DNA of 64,000 nucleotides from a virus: positions 62,001-126,000 of IMG/VR virus record IMGVR_UViG_3300027704_000009; one strand, 5' to 3'. The notes beneath the pieces were generated by a model. It saw only the letters and a list, made by a program, of their open reading frames with translations. It was not told where the DNA came from and did not search any database. Below are positions 40,947-47,982 of this stretch, in pieces (position 1 is the stretch's first letter; every line of letters starts with the position of its first letter). The position numbers and the translations under genes were made by a program.

Positions 40947-41645
40947 TTACCAAGTTGCTATTGCTACACGTTTCCATATTGCCGCTGAACCTGGACTTAC
41001 CCAAGTAGCAGTACAATAATAGATGTAACTTGCATCTGCAGATATATCGCCTATCAAATCGCCTGAAGCGCCTGCATTTGTTGTTGGAGTATGCACTGTA
41101 GAAATGTTGATTCTGTCGCCAGTTGCTGTTAGTTTAGTACCAAAGATACTACGCCAAGCATTTGCTGACGTTCCTAAATCTCTTGTGTTTGTTGTATCAC
41201 TTAAAATGTGTCCAGTAACATTAACTTCGCCACCACCTGGTACTAAATTAATATCATTAGTTGTTGTTGTAAGTGTAGACGTTGTTCCGTTTACTGCTAT
41301 GTCGCCCATAACGACTGTAGTACCGTTGTCAACGATTGAACTTATTGCCACGTTACCACTTGCATCAAACTTTAAGATTGCATTGTCAGTATGTGACGTA
41401 AATTGTAAATTTTTGGAAGTGTCTATTACGATTGCACCAGTACCATTCGGACTTAATAAAATATTTCCGTTAGTATCGTCGGTTCCAATAGTATTACCTG
41501 TAAAACTAATATTACTTAAACTTGATCCGCCTAATTCTGTATAGACTTCAACGAAGTTTTCGTTAATTTTAGTAAAGGCAGTTCTTAAAGGATCACCGGC
41601 ACCATCATTTGCACTGCTTCCAATGTTAATTGCTTGTTTTGCCAT
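40947..41645 (-). CDS. Tail-fibre protein, paralogue
   Basis: 232 residues. Same N-terminal attachment block as 39974-40933, a Gly/Thr-rich shaft, and a C-terminal tip (ASYIYYCTATW, AIWKRVAIATW) similar to that of the 36835 gene. AGGAG ribosome-binding site and late box upstream. Probably a fibre subunit with a conserved receptor-binding or trimerisation tip. Confidence 0.72.
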   Translation of the reverse strand: MAKQAINIGSSANDGAGDPLRTAFTKINENFVEVYTELGGSSLSNISFTGNTIGTDDTNGNILLSPNGTGAIVIDTSKNLQFTSHTDNAILKFDASGNVAISSIVDNGTTVVMGDIAVNGTTSTLTTTTNDINLVPGGGEVNVTGHILSDTTNTRDLGTSANAWRSIFGTKLTATGDRINISTVHTPTTNAGASGDLIGDISADASYIYYCTATWVSPGSAAIWKRVAIATW

Positions 41646-41679
41646 TGTTATAACTCCTGCAGATTATATTGTGTACTAC

Positions 41680-41687
41680 TATTTATC
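41680..41687 (-). promoter_or_regulatory. T4-type late promoter box (GATAAATA)
   Basis: GATAAATAG on the minus strand, 34 bases before the ATG at 41645. Divergent to the box at 41717. Confidence 0.55.
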
Positions 41688-41716
41688 CTCTACAATTGGT
41701 AACCGAACGCTAATAA

Positions 41717-41724
41717 CATAAATA
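41717..41724 (+). promoter_or_regulatory. T4-type late promoter box, plus strand (CATAAATA)
   Basis: CATAAATAC followed by TTGTATG; the ATG at 41730 is 5 bases after the box, so the transcript would be leaderless. Confidence 0.5.
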
Positions 41725-41729
41725 CTTGT

Positions 41730-42008
41730 ATGTATTTAGGATATACATATATCAAACAATGGCATCAACGACTGCAAAAAGCAACACATCGTCGACTGCA
41801 AGTATTCGCATTAATATGTGATAATTGCCAAAATATGATTCTTAAAAGTTCAAGCGAACTTAATAAGAGTCAAAGAAATGGTTATGTCAAACATTACTGC
41901 GGTTCGTGTGGAGACGTTTATAAACTTGCACAAAAAGATAGTGCATTAAGAAAAAGGACATTAAAACATGACGCAAGTTCAACGGTATCTATTAGTAGTT
42001 TACGTTAG
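41730..42008 (+). CDS. Small zinc-ribbon protein
   Basis: 92 residues, very basic N-terminus, then CDNCQNM and CGSCGD forming a four-Cys zinc ribbon at about 30-60. It overlaps the protease gene by 41 bases in another frame. Might bind nucleic acid or RNA polymerase. No ribosome-binding site is seen, consistent with a leaderless late transcript. Confidence 0.5.
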   Translation: MYLGYTYIKQWHQRLQKATHRRLQVFALICDNCQNMILKSSSELNKSQRNGYVKHYCGSCGDVYKLAQKDSALRKRTLKHDASSTVSISSLR

Positions 42009-43065
42009 TCTTTTCGTTTTTGTAGGAGCAAGTATACAACCTGCTCATAGTGGTCTTGCGAATATCGATAATAATCTAAAATCAACAGTTCTAGTTTCAA
42101 TTAAAAACGTAAAACCTTTATTAGACGAAACAACTAATAACACTGCTCCGGTTCCAATGCCGGAAAGTGGTGGATTGGGATCAGGTATTATTGTGTCCCC
42201 ACAAGGACATATTATTACTAACTACCATGTTATAGAAAAAGGGAATACAATTTCAGTATGGATGCATGATGACAAATCCATGACTGAATACGAAGCAACA
42301 ATCGTGGGCTACGATAAATTATCGGATATTGCAGTAATAAAAATCGACTTACCAGAAGATTATATTTTTCGCTACATCGAGTGGGGAAAAGAACCTGATT
42401 TTGGTGACGACATTTATGTCATTGGTCATCCGCAAGGTATGATTTGGAGTGTTAGCAAAGGTGTTGTTAGCAATCCGAAACGTTTCGTATCTTCGCCGTG
42501 GCAACGGCTGATCCAATCCGATGCATTAATAATGCCTGGCAATAGTGGAGGTCCACTATTTGATAATAAAGGTAATTTAATAGGCATCAATACACTAATG
42601 ATTCTAAGTCGAGATCCAAATGCCAAGACGCAAGCCTGGGCAATGAGTATTCACGTTGATGATGTAAGATGGGTCTATGACAGGATAATTTCGTACGGGG
42701 AAGTACGAAGACCGGCTTTAAACATCGAAGTTGATTTCGACGTTGATAAGAAGTTGGTTAAAATAAAAGCCTCGCCTGACAGTAATCTATATAAAGCAGG
42801 AATGATTGAAGAATCATACCTAACAGAGATAGATAGTGTTAAGGTACAAGAGTATGGCGACATCTTTAAGTATCTAAAAACAAAGTTAGATGGAGATGCC
42901 GTTACGGTAAAGGTGGTTACAATAGAATCGGGAGAAGTGTTAACCCTAGAGTTTGTTCTAGGTAGTTGGAAGGACATGGAAGAAAAGATGTCTCAGCCAG
43001 TGGATATGGAAGTGGAACCAAAAGAAAAGGAGGATACACCTATGCGTATTCCTCCTCCTAAGTAA
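41968..43065 (+). CDS. HtrA/DegP-like secreted serine protease
   Basis: 365 residues. Signal peptide at 1-27 (cleavage near PAHS). Trypsin-like catalytic triad His87 (TNYHVI), Asp120 (LSDIAVIK) and Ser193 (PGNSGGPLF), then one PDZ domain at about 245-335 and an acidic, Lys-rich tail. Acts in the periplasm on unfolded or envelope proteins, or on a phage component such as a receptor or capsid. One PDZ rather than two. Plus-strand late island with the zinc-ribbon gene. Confidence 0.85.
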   Translation: MTQVQRYLLVVYVSLFVFVGASIQPAHSGLANIDNNLKSTVLVSIKNVKPLLDETTNNTAPVPMPESGGLGSGIIVSPQGHIITNYHVIEKGNTISVWMHDDKSMTEYEATIVGYDKLSDIAVIKIDLPEDYIFRYIEWGKEPDFGDDIYVIGHPQGMIWSVSKGVVSNPKRFVSSPWQRLIQSDALIMPGNSGGPLFDNKGNLIGINTLMILSRDPNAKTQAWAMSIHVDDVRWVYDRIISYGEVRRPALNIEVDFDVDKKLVKIKASPDSNLYKAGMIEESYLTEIDSVKVQEYGDIFKYLKTKLDGDAVTVKVVTIESGEVLTLEFVLGSWKDMEEKMSQPVDMEVEPKEKEDTPMRIPPPK

Positions 43066-43476
43066 TTAGAATCCTACGGATTCTCCACAACCACACGAAG
43101 AAGTTGCTTGGGGGTTTTCTACAACAATTTGAGAACCTCCAAAGCCTTCTTGTAAATCAATAGTTGTACCCATAATATAAAATAAACTTGTCTTATCTAT
43201 AATAAGATTCTTTTCTTCATTAAGTTTAATAACTTCATCAGCAGGATCAATTTTATCTGTTTCGATAGAATCCCACTTATATTTAAAACCTGCACAACCT
43301 CCGCCTTGTACACCAAAGTATACATTGGTTGCGTTTTGTTTATCAGCAGTTTTAATTAAAAATTCTTTTGCGGCTTCTGTAATAGCCGGTATCATACTAA
43401 ACTTCTGTACAGCCGGTTTATCAGTAGCAATGTTTTTACCTAAATCTGGTGGTGTTGGTAACGTATTCGTCTTCAT
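43066..43476 (-). CDS. IscA/ErpA-type Fe-S cluster carrier
   Basis: 136 residues from the ATG at 43476 (GGAGAGGAC upstream); an in-frame TTG is 15 bases earlier. The HesB/IscA core has the ligand Cys in GGGCAGFKY and the C-terminal CGCGESVGF pair, with VQGGGCAG between helices. It would accept and deliver Fe-S clusters. Overlaps the SufT-like gene by 41 bases. Confidence 0.85.
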   Translation of the reverse strand: MKTNTLPTPPDLGKNIATDKPAVQKFSMIPAITEAAKEFLIKTADKQNATNVYFGVQGGGCAGFKYKWDSIETDKIDPADEVIKLNEEKNLIIDKTSLFYIMGTTIDLQEGFGGSQIVVENPQATSSCGCGESVGF

Positions 43477-43858
43477 GTTCGTCCTCTCCAAGGTTTAATG
43501 TGAAACGTGCTATCTCACTCATTTGATCCGGGTTAAAAGTAGGTTCAAATGTCATTTCCACATCTACTTCATTAATTCCTGGTACTTTCAATAATGCGTC
43601 TTTTACCCATTCTGGCATTTCGCCTGCTACTGGGCAAAAAGGACTTGTTAATGTCATAACAGTCTTACATTTACCGTCTACTATATCGCAATGGTAAATT
43701 AGTCCTAACTCAAATATATTTATATGAATATCTGGATCATTAACAGTTCGTAATTGTTCTCTAACATCATCTAATTTTACATTTGTATCTGTAATACTAA
43801 AATCAAAACTACCTTCGCTATTAGAACTTCTGTTAAAGTCTTGTATTGCTACTGTCAT
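43436..43858 (-). CDS. SufT/MIP18-family Fe-S assembly protein
   Basis: 140 residues from the ATG at 43858, which overlaps the ferredoxin stop (ATGA). DPDIHINIFELGLIY and MTLTSPFCPVAGEM are the two conserved blocks of the MIP18/PaaD family, with the key Cys in FCPV. It helps mature Fe-S proteins. The operon order ferredoxin, SufT-like, IscA-like is itself strong functional evidence. Confidence 0.8.
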   Translation of the reverse strand: MTVAIQDFNRSSNSEGSFDFSITDTNVKLDDVREQLRTVNDPDIHINIFELGLIYHCDIVDGKCKTVMTLTSPFCPVAGEMPEWVKDALLKVPGINEVDVEMTFEPTFNPDQMSEIARFTLNLGEDEHEDEYVTNTTRFR

Positions 43859-44142
43859 ATCCTTATTAAAATCTTTCCGTCTGGAGCATTGTCCAAATCT
43901 AATTGACAACCTAGTCTTTGCCCAGGTCTTCCTTCTAAGTCAAGCATATCTTGTTCTTCTTGACTTGGTTCTTTAAAATATTGTTCACCTTCTAACACTG
44001 TGCAACAACATGAACCACAGGCTACTGAACCTCCGCAAGTTCCCCAATCGACATCGTCGTATAGAGCAATCATTACATTGTCCGTGCCTGTGTATTCTCG
44101 TTGAATCTTCTTGCCTTTATACAAGGCTGTTAGAATTGGCAT
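43855..44142 (-). CDS. [2Fe-2S] ferredoxin
   Basis: 95 residues. The cluster ligands are in CGGSVACGSCCCTV and a later LGCQL, matching the plant/adrenodoxin-type CX5CX2C...C pattern. Small soluble electron carrier. A ferredoxin-NADP reductase is encoded at 60151. TGA/ATG overlap with the SufT-like gene. Confidence 0.82.
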   Translation of the reverse strand: MPILTALYKGKKIQREYTGTDNVMIALYDDVDWGTCGGSVACGSCCCTVLEGEQYFKEPSQEEQDMLDLEGRPGQRLGCQLDLDNAPDGKILIRI

Positions 44143-44148
44143 TAATGA

Positions 44149-44310
44149 CTAACCTTTTTTATAGATTTGCCATGCGCCAAAGATAATTGCGGCATAAGCC
44201 GCCATACTAGCAAACGGTCCTGCAATTAGGACAACTACACCTATTGCGACTAGTGCCGCACCTGAATGTGATGTTCGTTCTTTTATTCTGTCTTTAATCC
44301 AATTTGTCAT
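44149..44310 (-). CDS. Small membrane protein
   Basis: 53 residues: a basic N-terminus (MTNWIKDRIKERT), then two membrane segments (LVAIGVVVLIAGPFA and AAYAAIIFGAW). Short membrane proteins with the KDRIKERTS...AL start occur, from memory, in other T4-like marine phages. AGGAG precedes the ATG. Function unknown. Confidence 0.6.
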   Translation of the reverse strand: MTNWIKDRIKERTSHSGAALVAIGVVVLIAGPFASMAAYAAIIFGAWQIYKKG

Positions 44311-44363
44311 ATTTGACTCCTTTTCTTTTTGTTATAATAGTGATAGAGAAAATTCGTTTTCCT

Positions 44364-44591
44364 TTATCCTTCTTTATGCCTAAAGATTATTCGTCCTTTG
44401 TTCATATCATAGACGCTTATCTCTAGGTCTACTTTATCCTGTAGCAAAACTTTAATGTTATTTTTTCGCATCTTTCCATTTAGGTGAGCGACTACGGATG
44501 TATCGTGTCCTTCGACTTTGACTTTGAATTGTGCATTTGGTAGTACTTGTGTCACTACGCCCTGCACGTTAATGGTGCCGTCTTTTGCCAT
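44364..44591 (-). CDS. infA: Translation initiation factor IF-1-like protein
   Basis: 75 residues, the usual IF-1 size. The OB-fold sequence pattern is intact: INVQGVVTQVLPNAQFKVKV, AHLNGKMRKNNIKV and YDMNKGRIIFRHK, all close to bacterial InfA. It binds the ribosomal A-site during initiation. Phage IF-1 is unusual and could tune host ribosomes to phage messages. The ATG lies just after a GGTAAATA box, and the IF-1 gene also lies within the transcript from the promoter at 45136. Confidence 0.88.
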   Translation of the reverse strand: MAKDGTINVQGVVTQVLPNAQFKVKVEGHDTSVVAHLNGKMRKNNIKVLLQDKVDLEISVYDMNKGRIIFRHKEG

Positions 44592-44598
44592 TGTGTAT

Positions 44599-44606
44599 TA
44601 TTTACC
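44599..44606 (-). promoter_or_regulatory. T4-type late promoter box (GGTAAATA)
   Basis: GGTAAATAA followed by TACACAATG; the ATG of the IF-1 gene is 7 bases after the box. Confidence 0.4.
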
Positions 44607-44609
44607 TGT

Positions 44610-45041
44610 TTATCGCCTCATTTGAGCCAGCTCAACTGCTTCGTCTTCGCTGAATACGGGCACTAGATTGCTCTTATGCATAGTTGCTATGCCTAAAAGT
44701 TTCCTTTCACCGCTATAAACCATAACTTCTTTTCTTAAAGCAGGTCCTCCAATATTATTACCTAAACTTGGATAAACCTTTCCTTCACGTACCTTTGGAG
44801 GTTCGTAGGTTTTAGCAGTTGTCTTTACTTTTGGTGCTTTATAAGTACCATTTACATATGCACAAAAGTCTTCAAACTTTTCAAACTGTGCTGAATGTAT
44901 GTGTCGTCTACGACAATCTTTATTATGTGCTTTCCACTGTCTTACAAGATTTTCTTGTTGTGAAACACTTAAATTTTTTTGTTTCTTTTTACGATTATAT
45001 TTCGTTGTGGTCATATATGGACCTACTAAATGCATTGTCAT
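44610..45041 (-). CDS. Conserved basic hypothetical protein
   Basis: 143 residues. Very basic N-terminus with KYNRKKKQKNLSVSQQENLV, a middle Lys/Pro-rich part and a C-terminal TMHKSNLVPVFSEDEA block. An internal ATG at residue 10 with TAGGTC upstream is an alternative start. A similar protein occurs in marine T4-like phages (from memory). Function unknown. Confidence 0.5.
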   Translation of the reverse strand: MTMHLVGPYMTTTKYNRKKKQKNLSVSQQENLVRQWKAHNKDCRRRHIHSAQFEKFEDFCAYVNGTYKAPKVKTTAKTYEPPKVREGKVYPSLGNNIGGPALRKEVMVYSGERKLLGIATMHKSNLVPVFSEDEAVELAQMRR

Positions 45042-45042
45042 A

Positions 45043-46056
45043 TTATCTTGTCCTATTCATTACTTTAGTTTTATTGATACAAAACTTATTACACACTACA
45101 GACTCTCTATTGTCTATAATGCTGGATAGTCTTTTATTATACCACGAATTGGATAGAATGTCAAGTAGTTTGTTTTCATATATGTTGTTAACCTGTGGAT
45201 CAAATCCAGGCATATCGAACGGTTCTGCTTTGGCTTGTGGTGCTCTAGTGGCTGTCCAACAACAAGGCCAAACTGTTCCCCATGGATCTATTTGTATTCT
45301 CATGTCTTGATACCATATACACGGAGTATCTAGTTCTGCTTGTTCCGGTATATATGTTGTTTTATACTTGTCTTCTTTAAGTATTATGCTCTTACGTTTA
45401 AAGTTTTTAACTTTATCGTGTGATATTTTATAACTCTTATCATACACTTCTAATGTCTCATTCTTAGCAAAACTAGGTCGAATCCAGTGGCTACAACACC
45501 CCAAATCCGTCGCTAGTTGGGTAATAGCGTCTAACTGCTCCACATTGTAGTCGAAAGCAGTAGTAACAATTTCGGCATTTCCGCCTACATCATTAAATGC
45601 TTTAACGTTTTCACATATCTTTTTGAAACTTGTATTACGTCTATATAAATGGTGAGTATCTTCTAATCCATCTATTGCAAACTCAATCTTATGTGATTTA
45701 GCACGTTGTAATACTTTAGATAGTTTTTCCCACCATTTAGTATCACGCATACTTCCGTTTGTAGCAATGCCAATAGATGCTTCTGGGTGGTGTGTTACAA
45801 TGCTTTCACAAATGGCAATAAGTTCAGGGTGCATACACGCATCTCCCCAAACTCCATTAAAATGAATTTTTTTGAATAGTGATCCTTTTGTATCTTTGGA
45901 CATAACTCTGTCCCATACTTTTGGATCTATATGGTTAAGTTGTAAATGAGGTATTGTGTCTCCGCCGTCTATGTTTCTTACACAACTGACACACTTTGCG
46001 TTACAATAACTAGTAGGGTCTACTTGAATGAATTGTACACGTTTTGACCATTGCAT
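45043..46056 (-). CDS. Radical SAM enzyme with C-terminal Cys cluster
   Basis: 337 residues. CX3CX2C at 18-25 (CNAKCVSC) binds the SAM-reducing [4Fe-4S] cluster. The rest has GGD, WGDACMHPEL and a GIATNGSMRD strand as in radical SAM barrels. The C-terminal 100 residues hold CIWYQDMRIQIDPWGTVWPC and further Cys (CWTA, CNKFC), like the SPASM auxiliary-cluster domain. It likely modifies a peptide or other substrate. A sigma70-type promoter for downstream genes lies inside its 3' end. Confidence 0.8.
   Translation of the reverse strand: MQWSKRVQFIQVDPTSYCNAKCVSCVRNIDGGDTIPHLQLNHIDPKVWDRVMSKDTKGSLFKKIHFNGVWGDACMHPELIAICESIVTHHPEASIGIATNGSMRDTKWWEKLSKVLQRAKSHKIEFAIDGLEDTHHLYRRNTSFKKICENVKAFNDVGGNAEIVTTAFDYNVEQLDAITQLATDLGCCSHWIRPSFAKNETLEVYDKSYKISHDKVKNFKRKSIILKEDKYKTTYIPEQAELDTPCIWYQDMRIQIDPWGTVWPCCWTATRAPQAKAEPFDMPGFDPQVNNIYENKLLDILSNSWYNKRLSSIIDNRESVVCNKFCINKTKVMNRTR
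45136..45164 (-). promoter_or_regulatory. Consensus sigma70 promoter (TTGACA-17-TATAAT)
   Basis: Perfect -35 at 45159-45164 and perfect -10 at 45136-45141, minus strand, inside the end of the radical SAM gene. It faces 45041, IF-1 and the Fe-S genes. Confidence 0.75.
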
Positions 46057-46338
46057 TTACTTAACTTCATTCCACTCTTTTTCTTCTACTTCTTTATCTT
46101 TGGATTTGGATTTGGTCTTATCCACACCTGATCCCAGAGTGTCCCAAAATTTCTCTAATACCATTAGTGGTGGATTCACTTTCTTGCTCCCTATCGTGCA
46201 ACCCATCAGCATACAGATTAATACTACTAAAAATGCTCCTTTTATAAAAGCCATCCAGTACATTGCATAATGAGATACGTTCAATATTAATCGAAGCCTC
46301 TCACAATAATCTTTATGCCAGTCTATAATTTTATTCAT
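46057..46338 (-). CDS. Small membrane protein
   Basis: 93 residues. One membrane segment (about 27-46, YWMAFIKGAFLVVLICMLMG) and a charged C-terminal tail rich in Lys/Glu. NVSHYAMYWMAF is the recognisable block. Role unknown; may affect envelope. Confidence 0.55.
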   Translation of the reverse strand: MNKIIDWHKDYCERLRLILNVSHYAMYWMAFIKGAFLVVLICMLMGCTIGSKKVNPPLMVLEKFWDTLGSGVDKTKSKSKDKEVEEKEWNEVK

Positions 46339-46340
46339 AG

Positions 46341-46529
46341 TTATTTGATTGGCTGTTTAAGTTCCTTGTTACCTTCTCTTACTGCTTTTGCAAGTTCCGG
46401 ATCTTTTTCAAGTTCTTTACGCATTTTCTTTGCTAACTTATAAGCCTTACGAGCATTTTCTCTACGTTCTGCTCTACTTTCGTTATTTTCACTTCGCGAC
46501 TGTAAAAAGTCGCCTACTTTATTAAACAT
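46341..46529 (-). CDS. Hypothetical small basic protein
   Basis: 62 residues, almost entirely helical, with RRENARKAYKLAKKMRKEL. Could bind nucleic acids. GATAAATATG at its start mixes a late-like box with the ATG. Function unknown. Confidence 0.5.
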   Translation of the reverse strand: MFNKVGDFLQSRSENNESRAERRENARKAYKLAKKMRKELEKDPELAKAVREGNKELKQPIK

Positions 46530-46531
46530 AT

Positions 46532-46768
46532 TTATCTCACTTTAACGTATAAAGGATCGGCTTCGCCTTCTGGCGTAGGTTCCTGATATTGTTGGATCAC
46601 TTGGTCGAGCAAGGCTTTTGTATCGTGCTTACCTTCATCTAACTGATTAATGGCATCACCTACATTTTTTGCTATTCCACTTCTGACCATTCTAGTTAAT
46701 ACTAGTATAAGTTCACTTTTATTATAACCTGTTGTATCAATAGTATCTTGAGTGTGGTTTCTTCCCAT
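46532..46768 (-). CDS. Hypothetical small protein
   Basis: 78 residues from the ATG at 46768 with GAAGGAC upstream; the frame is open further but without a ribosome site. Helical, with a central block (YNKSELILVLTRMVRSGIAK). No family recognised. It is first in a transcript from the promoter at 46806. Confidence 0.5.
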   Translation of the reverse strand: MGRNHTQDTIDTTGYNKSELILVLTRMVRSGIAKNVGDAINQLDEGKHDTKALLDQVIQQYQEPTPEGEADPLYVKVR

Positions 46769-46805
46769 AATGTGTCCTTCTGTTTTATTGTTATAATTAT
46801 ACTTT

Positions 46806-46833
46806 AGTATAGCACATTTACACTTGTTGTCAA
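46806..46833 (-). promoter_or_regulatory. Early sigma70-type promoter (TTGACA-16-TATACT)
   Basis: -35 at 46828-46833, -10 at 46806-46811, minus strand, between tRNA-Gln and the small gene. Confidence 0.7.
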
Positions 46834-46843
46834 GCACTTATTT

Positions 46844-46917
46844 TGGCTGGGATACAAGGATTCGAACCTCGATTGACTGGATCAAAACCAGTTGTCCTAC
46901 CATTAGACGATATCCCA
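46844..46917 (-). tRNA. tRNA-Gln (anticodon TTG)
   Basis: 74 bases including an encoded CCA. Acceptor TGGGATA/TATCCCA, D-arm, anticodon arm ACTGG-TTTTGAT-CCAGT (anticodon TTG) and T-arm with TTCGAAT all fold. Reads CAA codons, common in AT-rich genes. Confidence 0.95.
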
Positions 46918-46938
46918 ACGTTTTTGTTAATTTCTGGG

Positions 46939-47024
46939 TGGTGCGAATGGAGGGACTCGAACCCACACACCTTAAAGATAACGGATTTTAAGTCCGTTGC
47001 GTCTACCTATTCCGCCACACTCGC
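46939..47024 (-). tRNA. tRNA-Leu (anticodon TAA)
   Basis: 86 bases including encoded CCA, with a long variable arm as in leucine tRNAs. Anticodon stem-loop ACGGA-CTTAAAA-TCCGT (anticodon TAA). T-loop TTCGAGT. Reads TTA, a major codon in AT-rich genomes. Confidence 0.95.
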
Positions 47025-47026
47025 TT

Positions 47027-47206
47027 TTACTCACCCAAATTCGCTTTTCTTTTTAAGTCGTTTACTCTATCAACTAACCAACCAATAGCAGTATGTATAT
47101 GTCCAGTATCATGTTCTCTTATACAACTCTTGGCATATTTTATTTCTTCGTTTAGTATGCGAATCTTTGTTGTTGTATCAAAGATGTTTTCTTTTTCTTT
47201 CTTCAT
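47027..47206 (-). CDS. Small hypothetical protein between tRNA genes
   Basis: 59 residues from the ATG at 47206 with GGGGAAA upstream. Helical, with EEIKYAKSCIREHDTGHIHT then WLVDRVNDL, a block recalled from other T4-like phages. Starts 14 bases downstream of the tRNA-Trp gene and ends 2 bases before tRNA-Leu, so it shares their transcript. Confidence 0.55.
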   Translation of the reverse strand: MKKEKENIFDTTTKIRILNEEIKYAKSCIREHDTGHIHTAIGWLVDRVNDLKRKANLGE

Positions 47207-47220
47207 AATTTCCCCAACGT

Positions 47221-47295
47221 TGGCATAGGTGTACGGATTCGAACCGCAAATTTTGGATTTGGAATCCAACGTGTTACCGTTAACACCACACCCAT
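47221..47295 (-). tRNA. tRNA-Trp (anticodon CCA)
   Basis: 75 bases including encoded CCA. Acceptor ATGGGTG/CACCTAT, anticodon arm TTGGA-TTCCAAA-TCCAA (anticodon CCA), T-arm TGCGG-TTCGAAT-CCGTA, discriminator G. Uncommon among phage tRNAs. Confidence 0.92.
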
Positions 47296-47316
47296 ATTAT
47301 TCAACGTTTATAATGT

Positions 47317-47345
47317 ATAATAACAAAGATACTTGCTAGTGTCAA
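47317..47345 (-). promoter_or_regulatory. Sigma70-type promoter for the tRNA transcript (TTGACA-17-TATTAT)
   Basis: -35 at 47340-47345, -10 at 47317-47322, minus strand, directly upstream of tRNA-Trp. Confidence 0.72.
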
Positions 47346-47352
47346 CACCTAT

Positions 47353-47982
47353 TTACTCTAAAGGTAAAATAAAATTACCTTTTTTGTGTTTTTCTATTAA
47401 GTCATTGTATGTTTCTCCGTTTGTTCGAAAACGTAAAACAACTCTGTAACCTTTCATCTCCTCAACACTGTGAATAACTTTACCTGTTACAAGTGTTGGG
47501 TGTTCTGTACTGTAGTAAACTTTATAAATTTCTTTGCCAGGGTTACGAAAGTCGTCACCTTCTGAAAATGTTAAAGGTTCACCGCCATCATCTGGAATAA
47601 TTGGTAACATAATACTTACTTCTACTTCTTGATCAATATGAGGTACAAACGAAAAGCCTGGTTCATATGCTAATATTTGTACATCAGTAACTCCTAATGG
47701 AACCTTAAAGTTAAACTGTTTAATAAACTTTTGTATAACAGGATAATCTATTAACTCTTTACCTTCGAAGTTAGGAGCATACACTTGCCTAAACTTGTCT
47801 GTAAGTGTTTTACGATACGGATTATCTTTGTTGTACTTCTTTTTGAATTCGTTCCACGGTAAGTGACAACTGTCGTCGAACTGTTTGTAGAATTTTATTA
47901 ATTCTTGTTTATCCCACACAACACCTTCCAACACACAATGGTGTTCTGCTTCTGATGTGCCTTTGTATACTATACTGTCCAT
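47353..47982 (-). CDS. 2OG-Fe(II) oxygenase-like protein
   Basis: 209 residues from the ATG at 47982; a TTG two codons upstream is less likely. Metal site His115-x-Asp117 (FVPHID) and distal His171 (VIHSVEE), with Arg180 in YRVVLRFR as the 2OG-binding residue. Similar in layout to the oxygenase at 60875. The ATG overlaps the end of the methyltransferase gene. Last gene of a five-gene late operon. Confidence 0.75.
   Translation of the reverse strand: MDSIVYKGTSEAEHHCVLEGVVWDKQELIKFYKQFDDSCHLPWNEFKKKYNKDNPYRKTLTDKFRQVYAPNFEGKELIDYPVIQKFIKQFNFKVPLGVTDVQILAYEPGFSFVPHIDQEVEVSIMLPIIPDDGGEPLTFSEGDDFRNPGKEIYKVYYSTEHPTLVTGKVIHSVEEMKGYRVVLRFRTNGETYNDLIEKHKKGNFILPLE

Noticed and set aside
43029-43058. 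Terminator at the end of the HtrA-like gene
   Set aside because: A stem (GGAGGATAC/GTATTCCTCC) is present but lies in the coding sequence and has no T run; left as a note only.
45043-46056. Radical SAM gene as QueE to complement QueC
   Set aside because: It is much longer than QueE, has a SPASM-like C-terminal Cys region, and lies outside the QueC operon.
46843-47088. Plus-strand open frame of 81 codons
   Set aside because: It runs antisense through tRNA-Gln and tRNA-Leu and has no ribosome-binding site; the tRNA folds explain the sequence.
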